DNA of 47,496 bases from Oscillospiraceae bacterium (lineage in GTDB: Bacteria; Bacillota; Clostridia; Oscillospirales; Acutalibacteraceae). Positions 41,740 to 47,496 of the stretch are shown in pieces (the first letter of the stretch is position 1; every line of letters begins with the position of its first letter). The notes beneath the pieces were generated by a model. That model saw only the letters and a program-made list of their open reading frames with translations, was not told the DNA's origin and searched no databases. The stretch is taken from NCBI GenBank assembly GCA_015066385.1, contig SVOJ01000021.1, forward strand, positions 1 through 47,496, in the 5' to 3' direction. The position numbers and the translations under genes were made by a program.

Positions 41740-44475
41740 TTATTTGTCCTCCTTTTTGCCGTAGTACGGCTTGTTAGCATAAGGATTTACCTCAAACGGG
41801 TCAGGGGAGAAGGGGGCTCTGCCCGTATTTTGCGGCATTGGTTGTCCTTGCGGATTCGGACGAGCCTGCTGCGGCGGCATATTCGGATTGGGTTGTTGCG
41901 GCATCGGCTGTTGCGGCATACCACCGGGGAACGGCGGATAATACGGATAGCCTTGCGGCGGTGGCGGCATAACAGGTCGGCCTTGCGGCGGAACCTGCGC
42001 TGTTCTTACGGGAACACCCGGACGCGGTATACCCTGCGGGGGGATGGGTTGCATCGGTCTCGGTGGCATCCCCTGTGGTGGTATGGGTTGAACGGGTCTT
42101 TGCGGCATACCCTGCGGGGGGATGGGTTGCATCGGTCTCTGCGGAACGCCTTGCGGCGGCATGGGTTGAGCAGGTCTTTGCGGCATACCCTGCGGAGATA
42201 CGGGGCGTACCTGTTGTACCTGTGCGCGTTGCGGCCTCGATGGAATCGTGCCGAGCGGCTGAACATATCTGCGTTCGGGAATTGCTTTTTTCGGTTGATC
42301 TTCTGTTGCCGTGGCGGTTGCGCTTGCCGCAAGGGGAACTTTTTCGGCTTTGTGTTTCAGTTTCGGTTCTGTTTTCCAAGTGGGTTTCACACGAAGCGGA
42401 TTCGGATACGGCCAATCGAGTGATGTCTTTTTGATGAAACTTTCGCAGATGCTCAATGTCGGTGCCAGAAGGAACAGAATAATGACGGCACTGATCAGTG
42501 CACCGCGTGAAAGCATAACGCACATTTCGCTGATGAGGGTAATATCGCTGATAAGGGCGATGCTTCCGGTAACGGTGAAGAAGACCAGCGCACTCTGGAA
42601 AACGGAGCGCATGGCGGTTGCCGAAGCTTTTTCGGCGGCCTCATCGTTGCTTAAGCCTGAAGCGAGATATTCTTTATATCGACTTGTTACAAGGATTGCA
42701 TAGTCAACCGTCGCACCGAGTTGTACGCAGGAAATGACGATGGGGGCAATGAAGCTGACCTCTGTGCCCATGATCCATGTGATGGATTGGTTGATGAAAA
42801 TTGCCAATTCAATCGCCATAACAAGTATGAACGGAATGCTTATCGATTTGAATGCGAACATGATCAGAACAAGTATTGCAATGATGGATAATGCAGAAGT
42901 CAGAATCAGGTCGCTGTCGGCGGTTTTGGCAAGGTCTGCCATCAGAACGGCTTCACCTGTGGACATGCCCCCGTCGGAATATTTTGCAATGATCTGCCGC
43001 ATGGCATCGACCTGCACATTGGCTTCAAACGAGCCGGCATCATAAGCGGAGTTGATCATGGCTAAACTGTAGCCGTCTTTATAGCACAGATCGTTGACGA
43101 TTTCGGGCAGAACCGAAGTGTCGATTGCTGAACCCAGCAGCGTATTGAGTGCCAGAACATCTTCAATACCGTCCAGTTCTTCAATCTCTCTCATCATTTT
43201 TTCTGCCTTTTTTGCAGGTGTATCTGCGGGCAGAACAAGGAAGTGCGTTGATGCCATATCAAAATCTTCCTTCATTTTGTCCAAAGCAATCAGAGAAGGT
43301 GTGTCTTCGGGCAAGCCTTTGATCACGTTATAATATATGCCCATCTGGTCTTTTGCGATAAAAGAAGGGATGATCAGCACAATAAATGCAATGGCAAACA
43401 CTTTTTTGTGGCGCAGTGTGAAGGCACTGATGCGGTCAAATTTCGGCAACAGACGTTTGTGTCTGAATTTGCTGAGAATAGAATCAAATTGTAATAAAAC
43501 GGCCGGTAGAATGGTTAAAACGGCAAAAACGCCGAAAAGAACACCTTTTGCCATAACGAGGCCAAGGTCCAGACCGATGGTCAATGACATAAAGCACAAT
43601 GCCACGAAACCGAACACCGTTGTCATGGAAGAACTGAAAAGGGAAACAAATGAGGTTTTTATGGCTCTTTGCATGGCATTTGCTTTGTCTTCGGGGGTCT
43701 TTATCTTTTCTTCTTCAAAACGGTCAATGAGGAAGATGGAATAGTCCATTGTCACACCCAACTGCAGAACAGCGGCGATGCATTGGGTAACAAAAGAGAT
43801 TTCTCTCATAAAAAAGTTGGTGCCCATGTTGTAAACAACCGCACAGGCAAGTGCAAAGAACAGTGCAAGGGGCATGAAAAGCGTTTCCATTGAAAACGCA
43901 AGCGTTATCAGTGCAACGGTAACGGCGATGGCAATGTAAATAAGTGCTTCCGTTTCGACCAGATTTTTGACATCAGCCACGGCGGCGGAAATGCCGCTGA
44001 TGAAACACTGTTCATTAAGGATCGAGCGAATGGAATTGACTGCTTGCAGGGTAATATCGTCACTGGTGCCGGTGGAATACTGTACAATAAACAGCGTTGC
44101 ATTGCCGTTTTTGGAATAAAAGAGATTTTTTGCTATATCCGGCAATATGTCAACCGGAACGGAAATGTCGAGAATGGAATCCGTCCAAAGTACCTGTGCG
44201 ACACAATCAATCTCTTCGATCTTTTGCTTGATTTTTGCAACATCTTTTGCTTTCATGTCTTCCAATATAACAATGGAACTGGCTGCAAACTGAAAATTAT
44301 CATCCAGAATTTCAAGCGAAGTAACGGAATCAATATCGTCGGGCAAATAGGATAAAATATCATAATTGACTCCCGTTGCAAAAAAACCGATTGCGCAGGG
44401 AATCATCAGCAATATACTCAACAATATGATCAGTTTCGGATGTGCGGTTACAAATACCGCCAATTTTTGTGTCAT
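41740..44475 (-). CDS. RND/MMPL-family exporter with a proline-rich repeat tail
   Basis: 911 residues. Two repeated halves, each with a large extracytoplasmic loop after the first helix and five further helices; the MMPL/SSD signatures are GVTMDYSIFLIDRF in the first half and GATVDYAILVTSRY in the second, each with a membrane Asp for proton coupling. From about residue 690 the chain becomes a cytoplasmic tail of about 220 residues, Pro-, Gln- and Met-rich. It contains 4.5 copies of a 13-residue repeat, then a second Pro/Gln stretch. Such exporters move lipids or hydrophobic molecules. GGGGGAAA precedes the ATG. The tail is unusual for the family. Confidence 0.9.
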   Translation of the reverse strand: MTQKLAVFVTAHPKLIILLSILLMIPCAIGFFATGVNYDILSYLPDDIDSVTSLEILDDNFQFAASSIVILEDMKAKDVAKIKQKIEEIDCVAQVLWTDSILDISVPVDILPDIAKNLFYSKNGNATLFIVQYSTGTSDDITLQAVNSIRSILNEQCFISGISAAVADVKNLVETEALIYIAIAVTVALITLAFSMETLFMPLALFFALACAVVYNMGTNFFMREISFVTQCIAAVLQLGVTMDYSIFLIDRFEEEKIKTPEDKANAMQRAIKTSFVSLFSSSMTTVFGFVALCFMSLTIGLDLGLVMAKGVLFGVFAVLTILPAVLLQFDSILSKFRHKRLLPKFDRISAFTLRHKKVFAIAFIVLIIPSFIAKDQMGIYYNVIKGLPEDTPSLIALDKMKEDFDMASTHFLVLPADTPAKKAEKMMREIEELDGIEDVLALNTLLGSAIDTSVLPEIVNDLCYKDGYSLAMINSAYDAGSFEANVQVDAMRQIIAKYSDGGMSTGEAVLMADLAKTADSDLILTSALSIIAILVLIMFAFKSISIPFILVMAIELAIFINQSITWIMGTEVSFIAPIVISCVQLGATVDYAILVTSRYKEYLASGLSNDEAAEKASATAMRSVFQSALVFFTVTGSIALISDITLISEMCVMLSRGALISAVIILFLLAPTLSICESFIKKTSLDWPYPNPLRVKPTWKTEPKLKHKAEKVPLAASATATATEDQPKKAIPERRYVQPLGTIPSRPQRAQVQQVRPVSPQGMPQRPAQPMPPQGVPQRPMQPIPPQGMPQRPVQPIPPQGMPPRPMQPIPPQGIPRPGVPVRTAQVPPQGRPVMPPPPQGYPYYPPFPGGMPQQPMPQQPNPNMPPQQARPNPQGQPMPQNTGRAPFSPDPFEVNPYANKPYYGKKEDK
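42026..42207 (-). repeat. 39-bp tandem coding repeat in the MMPL tail
   Basis: About 4.5 imperfect copies of a 39-bp unit coding for PQG[MVI]P[QP]RP[AMV]QP[MI]P. The copies are close at DNA level, so unit gain and loss by slippage is likely. Confidence 0.9.
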
Positions 44476-44504
44476 GTTATTTCCCCCATGATATAATCTT
44501 AAGT

Positions 44505-44533
44505 ATTATAGCACAACATAATATAAATCGCAA
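44505..44533 (-). promoter_or_regulatory. Promoter of the MMPL operon
   Basis: TTGCGA (44533-44528), 17 bp, extended TGC-TATAAT (44510-44505) on the minus strand. Confidence 0.8.
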
Positions 44534-44577
44534 TCTTTTTAATATAAATAAACGTGTTAATATTAAACAAAAATAAC

Positions 44578-44615
44578 AAAAAAAACAGCTGACTGTTTGA
44601 CAACAATCAGCTGTT
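44578..44615 (-). terminator. Intrinsic terminator of the SDR-zinc-ribbon gene
   Basis: AAACAGCTGA/TCAGCTGTTT with a 14-base loop and a T run on the minus strand, 17 bp past the stop. Confidence 0.9.
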
Positions 44616-44632
44616 TCATATTCATTTTAAAC

Positions 44633-46186
44633 TTATTTCTTTGCTTCCCAGCCGTCGAAAATTCTGTCGAATTCATAGACGTTGTTTTCTTCCTTGGTGT
44701 GGTTGGTATACCATACCTGTGCAAAGAAGGGATTGTTCTTGGCAATTTCGTCATAGTGCCATTCCTTGCCGATGCCGGGCAGGTAGCAATGCGGGCACCA
44801 GTGACCACCCTTGAGGATGAGCGTGGGACTGGCTTCAAATTCTTCGCCGCAAAGGCCGCATTTCCATGTCAGTTTGGTGACAGTGTCACCTTTCTTCATC
44901 TTCTTGCTGACAACAGAACCGCCTCTGAATTCGGCAGCTTTCTGCATATCTTCAATCGTCCATTCACTTGCGGGTTTGGTTTCATCGTAGCCGTGATCGA
45001 GTTTGTAAAGATCGGCAACCGAGGAATCCTTTTCGGGGGAGATCAGAAGATAATTCTTCCAGTTGTCCGGGATTGCTTCCCATTCTTCGTAAGAACCGTA
45101 GTAAGCGGTCAGACGGTCTGCATCCTTGTTCTTGATCCAGTCAAGAGAACCCCACTTGGGAGTCTGAGCGATCTTCTTCATAAAGGGCTTTGCAGCAGCA
45201 CCAAGGAGTTTCTTGGTGGGAATGTACTTCGGAATGCGGAAGTAGAAGTCAACCTGCTGTGCCATGCGGTCGAAATAATCTTTTGCAGTGATATCTTCAC
45301 GGAAGTCAAGGTAATCGTTCAACAGATCACCGTCTGCATAATACTGACCGTGGAAATTCTTGGTGGTGAACCAGTTGGGGTCAAACAGGGTCTTGGGAGA
45401 ACCAAGGCCGATACAGCCGAGAAGCAGTTCTTCGAATTCATAATTGGTCAGGCGGAATTCCTTACCGGAACCGATGTTGTAGAAATTTCTCCAGAATTCT
45501 TCAGGAAGAGATCCGTCGGAATCTTTGAGAACAAGGTTGCACATCAGGCGGCCGGAGTCTTCAACCGTACACCATTCAAGCATGCCGTTAAGCGGAACAT
45601 GGAACATGATGGGTTCCATATTGTGAAGCAGATCGGGATACAGAATGCCCGACTGACGCATAACAACCCAGTTCTTCAGACCGCTTTCAACGAAGATGCG
45701 TTCTGCAAGAACCTTGGAAATTGCATAATGGTCATAAACGGAAACCTTGATCGGGTCACCGCAACGGCCCCAATGGATCGGAATGTTGCGGTCGCCGGTT
45801 TCTGCAACAGTACCGATGTAGCAGACCTTGATGTCGTCTGCATTGGGCTGTTCAAGAACCGCTTTTACGATGTTGGCAGCTGCGCCGGGGTTGATTTTCT
45901 GGGTAGAGTAGGGTTTGTAGTCTGCAGCGGGGGATACCATGCCGCCGACATGAAGAACATAGTCTGCACCTGTTACACCCTTGAGGATGGCATCATATTC
46001 CATGAAGTCACCCCAGACGACTTCAACGTTGGAGTAGAATTCATAAGGAGCAAGCAGTTTCTTGTTCTTTTCGCTCTTGCGGGCAAGGAGCTTGATGTTG
46101 ATTTTGTCGGGATGCTTAAGCATTTCCTGGAAGGCAGCCCAACCCATGTTACCGGTACCGCCGGTCAGGAATACGGTTTTCTTCAT
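44633..46186 (-). CDS. Extended SDR (NAD-dependent epimerase/dehydratase) fused to a C-terminal zinc ribbon
   Basis: 517 residues from ATG 46186, with GGGAGAG 7 bp upstream. Residues 3-15 hold the NAD site TVFLTGGTGNMGW, and YDHYAISK near 160-167 is the Tyr-Lys pair of extended SDRs. A long insert and helical part (about 260-420) is unlike standard epimerases. From about residue 440 comes a zinc ribbon (WKCGLCGEEFEAS, then GGHWCPHC), the type found in DUF4379-like modules. The protein is thus about 190 residues longer than a usual extended SDR. Reaction and substrate are unknown. The promoter contains a TetR-like operator and a TetR gene follows upstream in the same orientation. Confidence 0.8.
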   Translation of the reverse strand: MKKTVFLTGGTGNMGWAAFQEMLKHPDKINIKLLARKSEKNKKLLAPYEFYSNVEVVWGDFMEYDAILKGVTGADYVLHVGGMVSPAADYKPYSTQKINPGAAANIVKAVLEQPNADDIKVCYIGTVAETGDRNIPIHWGRCGDPIKVSVYDHYAISKVLAERIFVESGLKNWVVMRQSGILYPDLLHNMEPIMFHVPLNGMLEWCTVEDSGRLMCNLVLKDSDGSLPEEFWRNFYNIGSGKEFRLTNYEFEELLLGCIGLGSPKTLFDPNWFTTKNFHGQYYADGDLLNDYLDFREDITAKDYFDRMAQQVDFYFRIPKYIPTKKLLGAAAKPFMKKIAQTPKWGSLDWIKNKDADRLTAYYGSYEEWEAIPDNWKNYLLISPEKDSSVADLYKLDHGYDETKPASEWTIEDMQKAAEFRGGSVVSKKMKKGDTVTKLTWKCGLCGEEFEASPTLILKGGHWCPHCYLPGIGKEWHYDEIAKNNPFFAQVWYTNHTKEENNVYEFDRIFDGWEAKK

Positions 46187-46223
46187 TGGATTCTCTCCCA
46201 TCATAATATTTTTTATCTTTTAT

Positions 46224-46252
46224 ATCATACTTGTTATGACATATTTTTGCAA
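46224..46252 (-). promoter_or_regulatory. Promoter of the SDR-zinc-ribbon gene with an operator-like palindrome
   Basis: TTGCAA (46252-46247), 17 bp, TATGAT (46229-46224). The spacer and -10 carry TGTCATA-ACAAG-TATGATA (about 46223-46241), an imperfect palindrome in the classic repressor position. The TetR-family gene next door is the natural candidate. Confidence 0.65.
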
Positions 46253-46284
46253 TAGACAATAATTAAAAAAGTGTTCAAAAACGA

Positions 46285-46905
46285 TCATTCTTCTTCTGTT
46301 TTGAGTTTTATTACAGGTAAGGTCTGATTTTGTTCGTTGAAAAAATATTCCGCACCTTTGATGCCGAGTGCCAGAATGGTTTTTGCAAGGTAGTCCCTGG
46401 AAACATCCAGATCCCCCGCGATCCATCTGCACAGAACCCCGACAGCACCGTTTGAAAAGAAAGAGTACAGCAATTCCATCTGTGATTCGTTCAGATTGTT
46501 GACATTGTGTTCTTCCCAGTATGCAAAGGCATACTCTTTCATAAGATCCAACAGGCGGTTAAGGAATGTCTTATCGGCGTTGATGTTGAACAGCACATTG
46601 CAAAGGTCACGGTTCTGCTCAATGGTGGACAGCAGTTCCGCAAGAATAGTTCCCGATATGCCGTCTGTTTTGAAACGTTCAAGCTGTTTCAGAAGGTTAT
46701 TATAAAAGCTGTCTTCAATTTGTGCAAGCAGGTCATACGCATCACAATAATAATTATAAAAGGTGCCGCGGTTCAGATCTGCATGCGTGCAGATGTCTGT
46801 TACCGTAATGCGGCTGATCGGCTTTGTTTTCAGCAGTTCAATCAGGCTTTCTCGTAAAACCCTTTTTGTGTACCGCACACGGCGGTTGTCTTTTTTTTCT
46901 TCCAT
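46285..46905 (-). CDS. TetR-family transcriptional regulator
   Basis: 206 residues from ATG 46905, with AGGGAG upstream. N-terminal helix-turn-helix ISRITVTDICTHADLNRGTFYNYYCDAYDLL (about 33-63). The all-helical C-terminal ligand domain ends in an acidic tail and is of the TetR_C_33-like type common in Clostridia. Unmistakably DNA-binding; inducer unknown. It most likely controls itself and the SDR-zinc-ribbon gene that follows 98 bp downstream. Confidence 0.9.
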   Translation of the reverse strand: MEEKKDNRRVRYTKRVLRESLIELLKTKPISRITVTDICTHADLNRGTFYNYYCDAYDLLAQIEDSFYNNLLKQLERFKTDGISGTILAELLSTIEQNRDLCNVLFNINADKTFLNRLLDLMKEYAFAYWEEHNVNNLNESQMELLYSFFSNGAVGVLCRWIAGDLDVSRDYLAKTILALGIKGAEYFFNEQNQTLPVIKLKTEEE

Positions 46906-46942
46906 TATTTTTTTTCTCCCTGTTAAAGAATCAACAGGCAGT

Positions 46943-46972
46943 ATTGTAACATACAAAATGAATCAAAGTCAA
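46943..46972 (-). promoter_or_regulatory. Promoter of the TetR gene
   Basis: TTGACT (46972-46967), 18 bp, TACAAT (46948-46943) on the minus strand; GTAT-GTTACA-ATAC at the -10 is a small inverted repeat that may be an autoregulatory site. Confidence 0.7.
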
Positions 46973-47099
46973 CACCGTGTTTAAAAAAATATGCATTATG
47001 CTTTGAAATTCATAAACAGTTTACATTTCATATTCCGCAATACCATAATTATCCGTTATCATATAATTGTAAAATCATTAAACCAAGGAGGTTTTTATA

Positions 47100-47240
47100 A
47101 TGGTCACAATGGTAAAAATTCTGGTTGCAATCATCAAAGTCCAAATTTTTATTTTCAAAATCTTTGCCAACTATGAGCAAATTGCAGAACTTGAGGCAAA
47201 ACTTGAAGAATTGCTCAAGGAACAGGAAGAAAGCAAATAA
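47100..47240 (+). CDS. 46-residue membrane/coiled-coil small protein
   Basis: A short frame with a perfect AAGGAGG 8 bp before the ATG. Residues 4-23 (VKILVAIIKVQIFIFKIFAN) form one hydrophobic helix with scattered lysines, and residues 25-45 (YEQIAELEAKLEELLKEQEE) a charged heptad coiled coil. TATAAT lies at 47062-47067. Good ribosome site, clean helix-plus-coil design and a following hairpin argue that it is real. Function unknown; it could oligomerise and sit on or in the membrane, like small regulatory or toxin-type peptides. Confidence 0.7.
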   Translation: MVTMVKILVAIIKVQIFIFKIFANYEQIAELEAKLEELLKEQEESK

Positions 47241-47247
47241 AAAACAG

Positions 47248-47271
47248 GGGGCGGATTAAAAAATCCGCCCC
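47248..47271 (+). terminator. Terminator stem of the small-protein gene lacking its T tract
   Basis: GGGGCGGATT/AATCCGCCCC, a perfect 10-bp stem with an AAAA loop, 7 bp past the stop. The expected T run is missing: the next bases are TCAGACTG, the presumed start of the IS element. Confidence 0.7.
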
Positions 47272-47272
47272 T

Positions 47273-47496
47273 CAGACTGTCGAAAAAGTCCAGTTTTTAC
47301 TGGGCTTTTTGTCATATTTATGGTATAATGAATATGGTGATGAAAATGTTAGAAGAAAAGCGAACAGGACAAAACAGAAACGAGGGCGAGATAGTAAGTT
47401 TGGATGCACTCGTACCGAAATTTCATCTGTTAAGAAAGATAGATAGATCAATAGATTGGAGAAAAATATATCCGATAGTAGAACATAAGTACAGTA
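47273..47496 (+). mobile_element. IS1182-family insertion sequence, left end (truncated by window)
   Basis: Starts at about CAGACTGTCGAAAAAGTC, a typical IS1182-type terminal sequence, followed by a 12-bp hairpin (47283-47310) inside the end, an extended -10 promoter (TGGTATAAT, 47321-47329) and the transposase start. The right end is outside the window, so the family call rests on the transposase N-terminus and the left end. Confidence 0.75.
47334..47496 (+). CDS. IS1182-family transposase, N-terminal fragment (3' end outside window)
   Basis: 54 residues are visible before the window ends. The segment SLDALVPKFHLLRKIDRSID, then WRKIYPIVEHKYS, is the conserved N-terminal domain of IS1182-family transposases (L-x-x-LVP-x-x-HLLRKID). 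Start candidates are ATG 47334, 47340 and 47346; no strong ribosome site is visible. The DDE catalytic part would lie beyond the window. Confidence 0.85.
   Translation, partial: MVMKMLEEKRTGQNRNEGEIVSLDALVPKFHLLRKIDRSIDWRKIYPIVEHKYS

Noticed and set aside
42026-42207. Evenly spaced repeats that might be a CRISPR array
   Set aside because: The repeats are 39-bp tandem copies without spacers, in frame in the MMPL gene, and code for a Pro/Gln repeat.
46906-47099. TetR-small protein pair as a toxin-antitoxin system
   Set aside because: They are divergent with separate promoters and the TetR protein has a clear partner downstream; nothing supports toxicity beyond size and a hydrophobic helix.

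Overview
The window looks like a chromosomal segment of an anaerobic gut Clostridia/Oscillospirales-type Firmicute. The reasons are the hprK-ROK kinase-murB-whiA order, sigma-A promoters (TTGaca-17-TATAAT) with AAGGAGG ribosome sites, cobalamin and yybP-ykoY riboswitches driving lipoprotein/ECF and P-type ATPase genes, a dockerin protein, GH51, a GPH sugar symporter and AzlCD. No phage, CRISPR, tRNA or rRNA was seen. Base and codon use look even, so most of this is probably core or niche-adaptive chromosome. The only clear mobile DNA is an IS1182-family left end that runs off the right edge and a paired inverted intergenic repeat near 14.3-14.8 kb.

Layout. 1-3.2 kb: a redox operon (old-yellow-enzyme C-terminus, SDR, FAD flavoprotein). 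3.3-6.3 kb: a P-type Ca2+/Mn2+ ATPase behind a manganese (yybP-ykoY) riboswitch with an intrinsic terminator. 6.4-8.6 kb: GH51 arabinofuranosidase and a zinc-ribbon membrane protein. 8.8-10.1 kb: NUDIX hydrolase and a small membrane exporter. 10.2-14.2 kb: sigma factor and putative membrane anti-sigma, then a secreted dockerin/thiol-peptidase-like protein and a GPH symporter. The last two start from near-identical promoters. 14.3-14.8 kb: inverted repeat pair. 14.9-21.9 kb (minus strand): hprK-ROK-murB-whiA-ProX-like deacylase and a large secreted protein from one promoter. 21.9-25.6 kb (minus): azlCD, a lipoprotein with SDG/TDGD repeats, and a membrane-anchored M28 peptidase. 25.8-28.8 kb: VanY-type carboxypeptidase, then a B12 riboswitch controlling a transcobalamin-like (DUF4430) lipoprotein and an ECF S component, and a DtxR-family regulator. 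28.9-33.9 kb: a complete branched-chain amino-acid type ABC transporter (livJHMGF). 34-39.9 kb (minus): YhhN, Eis-like GNAT, DUF1624, citrate synthase, alkaline phosphatase, PncC. 40.1-44.5 kb: RND/MMPL exporter with a proline-rich repeat tail and its lipoprotein partner. 44.6-47 kb: SDR fused to a zinc ribbon, next to a TetR regulator. 47.1-47.5 kb: a 46-residue membrane/coiled-coil protein and the IS.

The strongest candidate for an under-described system is 27.0-28.35 kb. A cobalamin riboswitch with its own terminator leads a two-gene operon that pairs a surface lipoprotein carrying the fold of the corrinoid-binding beta domain of transcobalamin with an ECF substrate-specificity subunit. 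It looks like a Gram-positive counterpart of surface B12 capture. A second thread is a short Ser/Thr-Asp-Gly repeat shared by three unrelated lipoproteins between 23.1 and 29.2 kb.
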